This document shows, in pieces, positions 24,419 to 39,493 of a DNA stretch of 64,000 nucleotides. Source of the stretch: Hemibagrus wyckioides (taxonomy: Eukaryota > Chordata > Actinopteri > Siluriformes > Bagridae). Positions within the stretch are counted from its first letter, which is position 1, and every line of letters starts with the position of its first letter. The position numbers and the translations under genes were made by a program. The stretch spans positions 7,248,571 through 7,312,570 of the forward strand of contig NC_080731.1 of assembly GCF_019097595.1 (NCBI RefSeq), given 5' to 3'. The notes under the pieces were generated by a model that worked only from the letters and a program-made list of their open reading frames with translations, was not told the origin of the DNA and searched no databases.

Positions 24419-26847
24419 TGGATAATTTGACAAAAAATGAGACACTTTAATAGCATGTCCCTGTAGTGTAATTTAAGGATTAAACCTTGAACTACACAGC
24501 ACTTTCATTTCACTGTTTAATTAAGGCAAGAAAAACAGCAAATCTGTCAGGGCCACTCACTGTGTGTATTATATGCTGCGTGATTGCAGGCCATTCATTT
24601 ATGTTTACTATAATTCAGCAGTAAGAAACATCCAGTACATTTTAATTCATTCCTGTTTTCCTTAAAGCAATAAAGCAAATTTTATTTATTTTTTTTTTAC
24701 TAGTTTCCACATTGACCTCAGCTAATGTTCAACTACAGTTGTGAATTTCGGAGTACACGGTTATAGGTAAAAATCTGACCTTTGATTAATCATTTTTGTA
24801 GTTAACCGTTTTAAACAGTTGTACCAACTACCATAATGAACGAATTCCCATATAGTGGTGTGGACTTTAACCTTTAAACGCTGCATTATATAGATGCCTC
24901 TTGCAATTCCATTACATATTATCTTGGATTTTAAAATACGCTATCGTCTATCAACCGTGTCTGTTTCAAAATCTAGAGAAAAAACACCCCCCCTGAAAAC
25001 GGACATTTTTATGACGGGTGTGGGAGAATTGTTTTCCCCCCTTATCATCTTTGCCCTTTGAGGGTCTATAAGACCTGTACAGACAGGTGCTAAACGCAGA
25101 CATCTATCAAGCCCTGGTATTAGACAGGGTTAATTGTCGTTTCTTCTTAGTAAAGAGAAAAAGAAAAAAAAAAAGAGAGCATGCATACCATAAATCCATA
25201 AACTGAGCTGGATCATTTACAAATGGCACTTGTGGGAGGATAGATGGAAAAAATGGAAAAAAAAACCCCAAAACTTATTGGACATAACTGTAATGATGAC
25301 ACTCTAAAACTTGAATATATATCTAGTCTGTATGAAATTTATTGTCTTATTGAAATGTATTGGTTTTTGAAATGTTATCTGTTTAGATTCAGGCATGTGG
25401 GTGGGTCTAAAACCACACTAAAACAAAAGAAAAGACAAATTTACTGCTCATCAACTCACGCTGAAATCAAAAACTTTAATTCTCCATCATCTTTAATCAT
25501 TTAAATGATCGGAAAGGTTAAAGGTTAGAAAACACCAAACTTCTCCCATACACCATTATTTCTCCCCTATTATTATCAGCCTTCAAACTTCTCCAGTACA
25601 GCATCAGCTCCCTTAATCTTCACCACTTCAAAGCCACACGCCCTCTGGCCCTATAGTACATACTCAACTCTACAGCAATTCATTTTTGCCAAATCTCTCT
25701 ACCTTATTGTCTCGTTTTGCCTTTTATCATGGTAGATTCCTTGCCTGATGCCTCTTTTCTCACGTCAGCTCTCTGGCCCTTCCTCAGAATTGACGACCCG
25801 AATTTACCGAAGGCTCTTGTGAAACTGAGCTTACAACATACAGGTTCACCTGCCTTTAATTACCTATAGGCACAGACATCTCTTCTTAATAGACAAGAGA
25901 GCCTATTTCATGCTATTTCATCTCTCCTTTGGTAAATGGCATTGAGCTTAATTTGATCTGAAGGGATATGAAGCCTCTGTTGAATCTCACTTTCTGAAAA
26001 AATATAACCTAGACCTAGACTGCCTGAATCTCCTGAAAAAGAAATGAATATTACATATGGTTTTTTGGGGGGTAAATATTATGAAAAAAGTGTAAGAAAT
26101 CATTGAAAGGTTTGACAACGGAAACTAGTGAAAAGAATACGGGCGCGACATGTAGAAGCTAAGTACTACAAATTAGCTAGAAGCAATTTTTACAGTCAGA
26201 CTATACAAAAAAAATGCATACGGAAATTTAATGTAAAGTGACATGTCCATTTGAATATGTATACATAGCAAATCTAGTTTCTATAGGACGTTCTCTGGGA
26301 CTTTATGGGTCATTTCTTTTGAAAAAAAAAAGATCCATGCAAACAGGGTCACCGAACATCCTTGGACGAAAAGTCCTACACTTTTCAAAGACATAGAGAC
26401 CTTGCAAACTGTAGAGTAGTATTTTAAAAAGCTAATAGTTGCTTTACCTTCTTAAAAACCCCTGTGTTTATATCTATTCAGGGATAAAGATCTCACCGAC
26501 TTTATGATTGCTGTTTTAAAATGACACTTAGCTTTTGAGTATAGAGGTGTGAGGAGTCTTGGAAAAAATAAAGGCAGGCTTATAAGAAAATGCAGTAATG
26601 TCAATCAATAATCACCTCATGATGTCAAAGCAAAAGTGTAAAGGGAGATCTGGACCATATGGCACGATGGCAGGGTTGATATATTGACCCCCTTGTTGTC
26701 GATTTATCAGTGGAGATTAAAATGAGCTCCAAGTTAGTGATGTTGGCTTCAATCAACCAGGTGAAAAGTAGAGCTCTGTATTTATTTATAATGTGGTTTG
26801 ATGTAGATTTCAAAGCCTTCATGGGAAATAGGTTGCTGTTCCTGGCT

Positions 26848-26876
26848 GTGGTGGTGGTGGTGGTGGTGGTGGTGGT
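26848..26876. repeat. (GTG)n microsatellite
   Basis: About nine GTG triplets in ARID3 intron 2. Confidence 0.9.
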
Positions 26877-28811
26877 ACATGTCTGTATGTGTCCTGATAA
26901 CACACAAACAAAGAAGAGGAAGCTGCTTCTACATTCTTTACTCCAGAATAGATTGGGCATATCAGATACGATTTCAACAACAACAACAAACGGAAAATAG
27001 TGATGCCTTTATTCGCCAGGGGTTATTGAACCACAGTTGAGTGTGAAGGAATGTTGCCTAAACACAGGAGAACTAATTTGACAACATACACTGGTTCATA
27101 AGAATGCAGCCCAGCAGCAAACATGAGACGTGTGATCACTTTACCATAAAAGACCTCACACCCATCAACATTCTCCAGTGACAACTCAAGAACGAAACGT
27201 GAAGAATGTCACATTACAAATTTGCCAGCAAGCTTCAAAGCCTCTTAATTCATTTCACAATCAAGACTGTGCTCCTACTATGCGTATATGTTAGCGTAAC
27301 CCTGTACTGTTTGTCCAAAACACTGAGTGTAGTTGGAAATAAGCACCAAGTACATTTTAATGGAATGTCAATCAATCAATCATCAATCAATAGTTTGTAT
27401 AATGATAATAACGACCAAGCTAGCTAACGTCTGAGACATTCCCAATGCAGCTAGCTTTAGTCAGAGTTTCCAATCATTCCTTAAATCCTCGGGAGCACAA
27501 ACTCTATACAAACTCTTTTCCATTTGTGATTCTTTCTTGCACTTCTACTCATACTTTGTGTAGATTGTACGTAGAGATCTTTTGCAATTCAAATTAAGCA
27601 AATAATCAAATGCTGTACTTTACCTTTTATTCCCACTAAATATCCGATTCCTGTTTCCTGAGGGAACATCTGTGCCACCTCTGGCTAAACCGAAATATTT
27701 ACATGGCTGCATGTGTCACTAAAGCTATATCAAATATCGTATATGGTTAAGAGATGTAGCTTAGCTACCTGACCAAACAAGCTCTAGGCTAGTCGTGTCA
27801 GTAAGGACATTGCTACATATTCTGTACCACAGAGTGAACATTTTCTCACATCCCAGTGTTTCCTAACACCCTTTTAGACAGTGATACATTTCTCTAGCAG
27901 AAGTATACAGTATACACTATTTAATTATTAAGCTATTTGTTTTTCTCTGAACTACCGTCCACCATTTAGCTAGTTCCTGACTGGACCCCTTCCCCCATCC
28001 TGCTGTAATTGTATGATGTTTACCCTCTCAGCCCAAGGCCGTGTCTCTAATTATCCCCACATGAAAACTGGAATGTCCAGCACTGTCATTAAAAAAAAGG
28101 GGCTAACGTCCAAAGCCCAGCTGACAGTGTAAACAGGTGTGTTGGTTAAATCCCAAGCCTCATTTTTTCTCAATAAAAGTTTGAGCTTTTATTGTTGGGT
28201 CAAAGGCTAAAAGGGTTAGCTTTCTAAATCCCGCTCAAGCCGGTGAATAATTCATGGTGTGCTGTGATAATTATTAGACACAATAGTAGGGGATTTTTTT
28301 CCCTCCCTGTTATACCACCTACACTATCTTTACATCTAAATAGTTTTATTACATAATCATAATTACATATAAAAAATATCCATAAAAAAGTTGATAAAAT
28401 GTTACATTTTGATTGCTTTTCTTATAGGAAAAGCAGGTAGCATCCTGGGACAACCTTTCACATGCTTTCATTTTGACATTTTCTATTAGTTTCCTGAGTT
28501 GAAATACGTTCATACGTTCATCTTGAACGTTTTGTAAACCCCAAAGTTAAAAAAAACGTCTAAATAGCCTCGTTCCAGCAAAAGGCACTAAACACACAAA
28601 ACCCATTCCTGTATAGTTATTAAATTTGTATTTAATTTAGCATGTGATAAATAAAATTTCTAAAAGTAATAAAATATAGCCACCTTTTTTTCGTCTAGCT
28701 TTTTAACTGCCTATTTTTAATGTTAACACCTTTTTGTCACATTTGTTAAACTGGCTTGTTATCTTCTTGAGGTGATCTTTGCAAAAAAAAAATCTACATT
28801 ATTTTTGGGGG

Positions 28812-28812
<1 letters not shown>

Positions 28813-28846
<34 letters not shown>
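28813..28846. repeat. (AT)17 microsatellite
   Basis: Perfect AT dinucleotides in ARID3 intron 2. Confidence 0.95.
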
Positions 28847-28848
<2 letters not shown>

Positions 28849-31800
28849 TTTTTTTTGTTTGTTTTTTAAAGCATCAGAGTATATTATAAATGTTTTTTGG
28901 AATTAACTTTTTATTGAATTAATTAATTTGGAATTAAATTTTTTTTTAAATTCCAGTAACATTATTATTATTTCTACTTTATATTTTTATAGTAAACAAA
29001 CAAACCAACAGGAATTGTATCGTTCAGCTTTGATAGTTACATAGTATGTACATTATTAGACTTGCCTACTTATAAAAGTGTTAAGCTTCATTATATGTAT
29101 AAAAATGAATCCTCATTCAAAATTAGACACAAAATTGATCTATGTAACAGATCAACTTTAACCAGTTCTACAACATTTTCCAGAAGATAAGTAATCTATT
29201 GTAGCACACCGGTTTGCTGTCGTTTCCCGGCGAACGTGCACAAGTCACGCTAACATGCCCAGGCTGATTCTACAGTGTATGTCGGAGACTAACAAAGCAC
29301 ACAAATGTTTAATGCACAAACATTACAAGGCCCTCAGTCAGCGGAGTGAGGCCGCCGTCAGAGAACAGTACAAACGCAACCTCAGCAAAAGCGATAAAAG
29401 GCCACAACAATGAAGGCGTTTGTGCACGCCAGTGTGGAAGCTGCTCCATAATTCGCTTTTGCTGACGTTTACAGGTTTGATCAAATTCATTTGAGGGTGG
29501 AGACATTATCATTCATGGTTTAGTGCAGGTACAACTTATTTTCCCAGCTACAGACGTGGCTCCTATCGCGTGTACGTGTTGTCGCTCTGTATCGTGAACT
29601 AATTTGTATGAGGTTATGCGTAGAGACCAAATCAAGGCAGCGTGCCTTTTAGCTTAGCGATCTGAGTCAACAAGCTTCATTAGACCAGTGCTGTTGTTGT
29701 TGTGGTCTTAAGGTATATAAATGACTAACTACCAAGAACACTTATGTTAATCAGTAACTGGAATAAACCATTAGGCATTTGATATTAAGATGCTGCTCCA
29801 TGCTAACCGGCTGTAAAAGAACACTGTCTGAACTCAGTGTTTTTTAATTGTCCTGTTTTGCCTACAGACTATTTCCTGTCCTGGATTAATGTTTAGGAGT
29901 TAAAGCTACAAGAAAACCATGTGGTGTCTGGTCAAGTACGGAAAATGTGCAGTTCGCCTTAAAGGACTTCTCGGAATTCTAAAATGAGTTTCCTAAAGAA
30001 TTATGGCTTTTGTTTGAAATCACAGTTAATAATGAAACATGATGCCACACACAAGTACCCTTGCAATATCAAATGATAGTAATTCTCTTTTTCTTCGAGC
30101 TTTCGGGTTCTTACGTTTTGCTAAATATCCTCAAAGTAACTATAAAACCTTTAAGCAAACTTTTAACCAAGCAACCACGCAAACACAAAAAACATTTGTT
30201 TACCACGTTATGCTCCCTGACAAAGAAGCAAAGATCGGTCTTGATCTAAGCAACATTAACATTTAACGCATTATTAACAACAGATATCAGGCAAAATGGA
30301 TGTGTTTCATATAAAAAGTGTAGAAATCAGGAATCATCATGAGGACTCTTCCATAAATCTATGAAAGGAACTCAAAAGACAGAATACTTGAGACACAGGG
30401 TCAAACTCTGCAAAGTCTTTTGTTTTGTAAATTTCAGCACTTAAGTCATGAACTTTTACTAACACTACAGCCAAATGAGTAACAAATAATGTACATGGAG
30501 AAGAACCATCTCACTTTTTTTTTCTTCTTTTTTTTACAAGGTCTGTGGTATCCATATTTCTGATTACTCAGGAGTCTTTGTGTCTGAAGTGTGAAGGTTA
30601 ACTGAAAAAACACTTATATTTTCCAACATCTACATCACAAGCGGTTCAGCTATAAGCTAGTGAGACCATGATAGCAGTAAATAGCTTTCGATAATGGCTG
30701 TGAAATGAAGAAGCGGGCAGGGAAGTGTCATCACAGCTTTTCATATCATATCTTCATAGTTTTAAATGGTGTTAAAAGTCTGGCAATTTTTTTGTCATCG
30801 GTCATTAGCAGATGTCTGATAGTTCATTTGAGCACGTGCAAAAGCAAAAAGTGATGCATCAGGTTATTTAAGTATTTAAGCCAACTGCCAAATACTAGAG
30901 CTAGTAGTTAATGCAATAATGCGGCTGGTTAGGGTTATAAACGTACTGATGATACAAAGTGAGATAAGAAAGTGAGAAATAGTGTCCTGTGTATCATCAT
31001 TTTCACTATACTGACATTATTTTAAGAACAAAACATGAAAATAATCCAAAAATCAACCAAGACCAACCAATCAAATCATTTTCATCACATGTTCTTGTTT
31101 TATTCCTCTTATTATCAGTAATTTGTCTGTTATGATAATAAATAGTTACTTAATAAACTTCACATCACACCTTTCAACCATCATTATAGTTCCAGTTAAT
31201 GTAGTGTCATGTAATGCCACCAACACTAGCTCCTATTACCACTATAAGCACTTCATTCGGCAGCCTCTCTTTACTCTCTCTAATGTTAACAAGAAACCAG
31301 AAAACCCTCGGCCATGTAGAAGTTCCTCATAACAGAGAACGTCTTTACTTTCGTTACAACGCTGGAGACGTTAAAGAACAATTTCCTTACAGGAAAATTC
31401 ACTTATTTTTTTATTGTAAATATGTTTAGCAGTCCCTGAACTATATCTTAAGCAAATGAAGTACTAAAATGAGTGAAAAATGTTATTCTTTCAATGTAGA
31501 AAGTGAATCAACAAAATCTGAATTAAGACTTCAACAATCATATTGCTCATTTCTCATCGCCGAACTACTTTTCAACAAAAGGCCCATCTGCCACGGATAA
31601 ACACACGTATCAAAAGAAATCTTTTCCCATTATATTCCAGTGGAAGTGGATTTATGGTCTAGGAAAGAAAACTTCACCCACAGCAAACACTCCGGTAAGG
31701 ACAATGTCCACATGTCTGCCGAGGCCAATACAGGCACTCATGCTTAAACAAAGATCAGTTTGTTTAGGCTTGATCTACTTAACATGAATGAGTCCGTACA

Positions 31801-32901
31801 TTTATGTATAATGCAGTGTCATGCGTCTGTTTTCTAAGCCATGGCTCTATCATTTACAGCTGATTTTTCATGAACGCTAAGTTCAGAGTGGGTGTTTTTT
31901 TCTGGCTAAAGCTTCAGATTAATTTTCTACATCAAAAGTTATTCATTGCCGCTTAAACTCAGTGACACAGAAGGTGAGTAATGATATCAAAGCTATATTT
32001 TGGTGTTCGAGGCCCAGAGCACACAGACGCCCACAGAAATCGCCACCAACGACCCCGACACCCACACACCCACATAACCTGTAACAGAAAAGGGTCTCCA
32101 TGTTCAATAAGCTGCTCTCATGCAGTCTGAAGCGGTGTTTAATCATCTCATTCTGCGGAAGTCAAGCCAACTTTGTTGCATGATACATCTGGATGATCAG
32201 CGGCACATGGATAAACAAAACAAAGAAAATATAAAGATTCAAAACTTTATATCTTTGGCAAGGCCACAAACTGCACCATTGTACATGCTCACACCTTTCC
32301 CTTGTTTAATGTGTAACTGTTCCAAATGAGGGACTGGTTTAATGTCCAGTGTTAAAGTAATCATTTATATGCGTATTAATAGAAACGGACCATAAAACCA
32401 CATGAAAATGATTCGAAGTACACTGTGACCTCCATAACCCGAATAAAATATTAACCATAAGTCACATTTTTGTAATAGACTTAAAACATGAAGTGAACTA
32501 GCATTAAATAATATAAAAAAAAGTCATGTCCTCATCCACAGCTAGTCTGATGTGTGGTATCTTTTCCCTGAAATAACAACTAACCTGTTCTATTTTGCAA
32601 ACGAGACATTTGAGTAACAAATTGTGGGTCAGCTTAAGCAGGACCTCTGAGAAAAATGCAGCCTCGGAGCTTTACAAGGGCATTTCCTCAAGGTGCCTTG
32701 ACCCATTTTCAAAGACAAAGTCGGTCATGTACGTGCCCTTTACATTTCAAATTCACAGTTGACCTATATAAAACATTCGCATTGTATATCTGAGGATTGT
32801 GCGTTCATGTCTCCGTTCATTTATCTAAAAAATATTAATTTTAGAAAACTAAAATAGATTTAGAATTGACGTGACATTTCTAATGTGAATTTCTACACAG
32901 T

Positions 32902-32990
32902 AATTCAATTCGATTTCATTTCATTTATGTAGTGCTTTTAACAAGGGACATTGTTGCAATGTACCTTTACAGGAGTGAAAACAATTCAGG
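32902..32990 (-). repeat. Reversed end of a dispersed repeat
   Basis: CAATTCGATTTCATTTCATT, AGTGCTTTTAACAAGGGACATT and CCTTTACAGGAGTG are the reverse-complement form of the fish repeat end that finishes near 60590 (ATACAAATAAAATCGAATTG). It lies in ARID3 intron 2, just before the GATA/GACA array. Confidence 0.55.
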
Positions 32991-33038
32991 ATAAATATTT
33001 TAACGTTATTATTGACATTTATAATAAGAACGCCATGT

Positions 33039-33172
<134 letters not shown>

Positions 33173-36100
33173 CTTTATTGATCCTGGAGGAAATTCAAGA
33201 AGCAATTCAATAAGAACGGCTTATAAGAAATTTACAATAAGAAACGCATGTGTATTTTATTTTCAGCCTATCAGCCTAAGCATACATAGATTATTTACAG
33301 CCTAGATTTGAACCTTGACATCAAGAAAAGGAACCAGGAAAAGATACACAACTACACATCTGTTAATACCGCCTTAACACTAATTACCTCAGATTTCATC
33401 CCTCGCTATATATAAAGGCTAAGAATCTTTTCTAGCACAGTATTAAGAAACTACATCCATATCATCTTATCCCTCATCTACCCTAACCCCCCACCCCCTT
33501 CTTTATGTAGTGCGCAGATGGAAATTAAATGCAGAGAAAATTTGAAAATTGAATATTGATATATCTACCCAAAGGTCAGCTTAGTCTTCATCCAGCAATG
33601 GAGGCAATTAAAAGTGATTCGCTTTGACATTTTCAATTGACATTGGGAATCACACCGGTTCTCATTATGCAGCTAATAACCGATCTCACTACGTTCCTGT
33701 CCTCTCCATGTAGATTTAAACCCATACATTTATTTTAAGAAAAGAGTTGTAGATGTTTGAACTACAGACAGGCCGTTATCTGGTGCCGTATCTTCTTAAA
33801 CACTTTAACATGTGTAGTTTAGCTGCACATTCAAATCCCATCACAGCTAATGTCTTCTGCTGCTGTGCCCTTGATGGAAACCAGTCAACAGTTCTGTCAG
33901 CGGAGCACTGTGAGGCAGTAACTCACGACTTAGGACATAGTCACTTGGAAATTCCTCAGTACCGTCTGCCAGTCTACTTTTAATAAATTTACATTCCAGG
34001 AGAGAAGGAAAAAAAATCTTCTCTGTGGTAAGTTTTTAGTTTGAACTATAATATGACCTTCCTTCTATTTCTGACATAAAATGAAAGTATTAAGTATTAT
34101 TTTTGTAATTCTGCAATGTGAGTTCCTTAATTTCAAGGTCTTTACCATACAATAAGCAATATGGTGCAATATCAACCCTGCATTTCCTACATCATCTGAT
34201 CTACTTTAGCTATCCAACGATACCCAAGGGTGTATGGGTAAAAATATCTACAAAGTTCTATAACAATGTCCACTCAAAGTGTGCTCCTTATTGCTGGGGT
34301 TGTACCTTTATCTTTACTACCTTTAATATGCGTCTTTCACCTGGAGACATGTATATGGTACCATTATAAAAAAAAAAGATTTAAAGCACATAATTGGACT
34401 GTAATTACCTTTTAGAATACAGCTTTAATTGTACACCTTTTTTTAAGTAAATGATACACACTAAAAGTAGAAAAATGATCCTTGAGGGAAACACCCATCA
34501 GTGACCAGGAAAGCTACTGTAAAAAAAACCCAACATAAATTGATAGTATAACTAAGATAAAAAGAAAATGTACATTTAATAAAGATATATGGTACATCTT
34601 TTAGAGTTAAAGATACGCGACATGCATCTTTCTAGGTAAATGAATAAAACCGAAGGTCTGAAAGATGCAAAAAGTACAGTTTAGATCCTTTATTTTCTGG
34701 GACTACATTGACGAGCAAATGGCCTGAATTGTCCAAAGTACAAAAGACAAAATGTGTCTGATTATGCATGCCGAGTATCTCGCACCCACCTAAACTCTGA
34801 ATTAGTTGTCGGTCATAAATCTAAAACTTGTGATTATAAGAAGGGAAAGAAACACTAAAAATATCTGGACTGGATTGCGACATAGAGAAATATTTCCTAT
34901 TTAAATATGTAACACGAGATCATCTTCACTATGCCCAATTATTATAAATTCCTGCTAAATGTCTAGCATTTACAACAAAATGGGAAGTTCTGCTGGAACA
35001 CCAAATCCCCCCCCCCATTCCCGCCAGCCAAATGGAGGGCATTAAATGGAGCTCACAGGATGAGGCGATGGGGAACTGCACTGTTATAAAGTTCCAAAGC
35101 TGTAATCCAGACCAGCAGTTTGGTCAGTTTTCACCATCCCCCCACCCCCCTTACAGCCACACCCTGACACACAAGTCAAAGGCTGCATGCAAGACAGGCA
35201 TAAACTCTAAACTCATCCCACACGCACGACTGCTCCTCAATGAACGCTTGATCCAACAATGATAATGAAGGTCTCTAAGTTTAAAGGGGTTGTCTTTCTG
35301 TCTGGAGTCTTTATGACTCTGGCATTCATTTCATACGATCTGAAGCGACTAGGTGTGTTTTCAGTGTAAATGTTTGGTATTTAGCATTGCACTGCTTTGA
35401 GAAACATAATATATTTACTGTCTGCTTTGTGGAACTCATTCAAACTTCCTGATGAAATGACTCTTAGTTAATGGGCAAAGGTGTGCCATGGTTTAGGGGT
35501 GGAAAATATAAAACATGTATATGTTACAGTTTATAGTTTTTGTTGCTTGTCTTTCTTTCTATCTTTTTGTTAAACCTCTGGAAAGTTCCAAAACCAAGAA
35601 AAATAGAAGACATACCTGAACACCATATAGAAAATCGTGAAGACCTTATGCAACCATTTCACACATGTTCAAACACGATTACTTATTAGAGCCCAATAAA
35701 AAGGGGATAAGAGGCCTCATCTCGCCTTACACAGCACTCAACAACACTTCTTGATATCTGATGCTCCATAGTGGCCAAAGAAGTCAAATTATTGGCTCAT
35801 TGCGAACCAAAATGTTGGCAGAGTACTCTGGAGGTCAGAGGAAAACTAAGAGGAATGATATACTGTCTTTTCAATTCAACCATAACAGGGCGTGACACTC
35901 TAGACTCAACATTTCCAAGGTTACAATGCTTCCATTTCTTGGCATACACTACACTACAGTCCAGAAATCTCATTCTGGAAATCAGAATATTCAAATCTCT
36001 CTCTTTTTTTATTATAGAAGGCTGACTTCATTTTGTCATGATGATAATAATGTCACAGCAGGATATAAGAAGTTGTTTTAGAAGCATAGGAAAAAATCAA

Positions 36101-39100
36101 GACTGGAAAATAGGAATGAAATAAATGGGAAACATGAAATGTCGTAAACTCTTCTTGGCTTCCTAAAGAGGTTGGAATAAAAACACTTTTCTTTTACCTA
36201 GAAAAACAACCAAATGAAGTAGTAATCTGCTAGTATTTCTTCACAAATGATTTAGATATACAATGCCAGTCTAGTCCAGCATTCTGTCTGGCTATGCCTG
36301 CTTGCCCTAAATAATGTACATCTGCCAGGATGAACAGGGAGGACTAAATGTTTTCTTTTGCTACCTATGCTGACACATCCTGAGACAAAAGGAGCCTGTC
36401 ATGGTGGGAGGTCCCTTCTGCGTAAGTGGCCACTCAGGGTTCTCTGTTGTCAGTGTTGGCGACATGCCCGCTGGCCCCCTGACACCTGGCAATAATGACA
36501 TTAGAGGAAGGTGGAGGAGACAGGACGTCAATGGACAGATTTGTTCAATTTAACCCCTCTGACCCCAGGCCCAGCCAGCTCAATCTGTCAGCTGGACCCC
36601 TCCCCTTGGTGCTAAGTAGCCTCACCGAGAGAAGAGGAGGAGAAAGAAAGAGACCGAATGATGATAAATGATGGAGATGTTCCCCAAAATGAAGGTGTAC
36701 ACCAGTGCATCTGTTTAGGCTGGAGGCAATGCAGTTGTTTGCTTATTAGTTGTTAAACAGAATATTAATACATTAATTATAATGAACAAATAATGTGTTC
36801 TACACAGAAACTACTAGATGGCATTTTTACCTTCATGCTGGCGTTAACAAAATTTCAGATATGGAGTTCAAAAGGACAAACAAAGACACTGGACACACAG
36901 TTACTGTACACTGTTCATTCATTCATCCTGGTCAGGGTTGTATTGGTGGTTTTAGTTTGGGATATAGAACCAAGTAATTGTGTTAGAAATTAAAGCTGTC
37001 AGGTATAAATAAGTAGGTATAATAAATAGGTATAATAAAATAATAGCAAGAAATGGATTTAAAAAAGGAAAAAAAAAACAAAAACGAGGTCCCACACAGA
37101 CCTGAGGTTGAAATGCTGGGACAAGCAGACCACATGAAGAGTGCAGACATTTCAACCTCTTCCACTGCTTTCCAGTGCTGAATGGTATGGCTCATTATAA
37201 ACCCTGGTAGTTTATGCTATGTTCACCTCGAGCTTAAATCCAATTCCAGATATAGATATGGGTATGGATATTTAGAGAACTGATACAGATACAGATAGTT
37301 TCGTTAGGCTACACCCAAACTCAACATACTCAGTGAAGCAATATAGGCTCAGGCTTGAGACCAAAAACCAATCGTATCCTCCCAGGAAGCTCTTCTGCCT
37401 TCAAAGGTTTCCGAGGTCTTGCTAACAAGACAAGATTACATAAGAAATAAAAAAAAAAAGAAAAAGAAAAAATGATGATAAACTATGGAGTGTATTAGCT
37501 GAAGCTACACAGGATCAGGTGAACACTTGGCTCACGCTACACTATTTCATTCCTTCAGCCTCAGCTGTCTTTTGCTTTAAAGCATAAATCTCACTCTCTG
37601 CTCTCAGGCATCTGTAGCGGATTGTCTGCACGCTGCAGCAGTGGCAGCAGCCAGCTGGAGCCAGGCCAACTAAACGCTGCCAGATAAGTCAGAGGGCCAC
37701 AAGTGTGAGCAAACATGATGGGGGAGAGGTCAAACAAAGTGTTGCATGACGCAGACCTTGGCAAAAGCCTGGGATAACACAAGCTCGCGGAGTATGGAGG
37801 CCTATGCAAACAGAGCTGCATGTTGAATAGGTCTTTCCAAGATATCTTTCTAATTGATAAATTTGCACTTAACTTGACAGAACTTGTCTCCAGCTTGTTT
37901 CAAACAGAGGAATGTAACTTCCTTCCTCCAGAAAAAAAGTGACAAAAACGTTAATAACATGTTACACATTGAACAAGATAGAAATACCTTCAGCTTTTCT
38001 AATCCCCCACTCCATCCCCATTTGATAATATTATTCAGCCAGGTTTATAGATGATGCTGGCAATCCCATTCACGTTCCCCAACAAATAATGATCCTGTTC
38101 ATCTGCACATCTGCAGGTTATCAGATGGCTTATGTTTTCATTAGAATTTACAACTACGATGTGGAAAATGCAGGATGAGACTGGATTAGTCATTAGCTGC
38201 TCTTTTCTCTCCAGTTGCTCTCTTGGGTATGAACACGGTCAATCCGAGTGCAGGCCAAAGTTGGGGAAGAAAAAAACAAAACATCAACCAACCAATCAAT
38301 TCACCAGCTTGTCAGCTTGTGCCCTGCAATGTACAATATGCCAATAATGATTTCCTCCATCAGTTGATTAGTTCAAATATATAGGTGATTAGTTCAAATA
38401 TGTCCATCCTGTAGATAACATTGACCGGCCTGATAGTAATGATTCGATTGGATTTTTAAAGCATTGATTTCAGATGATCCACCTTGGTATTACCAAGATG
38501 TGTAAATCAGCAATTTACAAAAATGAATGAATAATACCATGTTTGTGTCTCTAAAAAGATGTACACAGACGTCTGGAGTAAAACTACTAAAGGAAGGTTA
38601 ATAGTGACTGCCTGGAGAAACAGGAGTGTTAAATGTAAGCTGTGAGTGAGGATGTGTCTATATAGAGGAGGAGCCCTTTGTGACATATCAACAATCTGGC
38701 TTCTGTGTGAAGTCGCCTTTTATGGCATTTGACAGCAGGACTCGAGATGGTTACTGTGCCTTGTTTTGAGCAGACTTATTTAGGTCATTTGGTGTACTTC
38801 TTTCGTGTTTATATAATTGCATTTCACTTTGTCTAGTCTATACAGTTGTATACAATCTAGTACACACCCTTAATACAAAATAAAGATGAAGAGATTTAAT
38901 TCATAGCAACTCCAGATCCTTATATGTAAGATTGGAGAACTTTAGTGGCACGAACACAAGCTTCCCGAAATGTACAATGAAATTCTCACGGATGCCGTAA
39001 CAGAAAATTGGGGACACAAATAATGTATTGGAGGTATTTTTAAAATGTGCACGATATTGTGCAATGTTGAAACAAGATAACAGTATGGCAAAAAAAGGGG

Positions 39101-39472
39101 GGGGGGCAACAAATCTATATCTAGAGCAGATAGTTGATTTGTTTTTACTTAAATGCTGTATTTAAATGGCATTTACAGTGAGGACAAACTCATAAGAGGA
39201 AGAACTTATTAGGAGAATGTCTCATTATTTTTCAGCGCAGAAGTAAACAACTTAATCTGTTCTGACGTTCTCTCGTCTCTCCGCTCACAACCAGTTTGTT
39301 TGGTTTCCGCAGCATTTCTGAGACAATGTTTATAGCATTTTTTCCCCCAGTGCTATAGTAAATAACTCCTGTATGTATAACATGTTCGATCATGTGTGTG
39401 TATGTGCATTATTTTGAAAAATGCCTTTTTAGGTCTGAAATTCAATATAGATAGGAATCTAGTTTTCCAAAT

Positions 39473-39493
39473 ACACACACACACACACACACA
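39473..39493. repeat. (AC)n microsatellite
   Basis: About ten AC units, followed after 20 bp by a C-rich run. Confidence 0.9.

Noticed and set aside
34130..34640. Possible dispersed fish repeat with GTACC motifs
   Set aside because: Only scattered short resemblances; not enough to define ends or a family.
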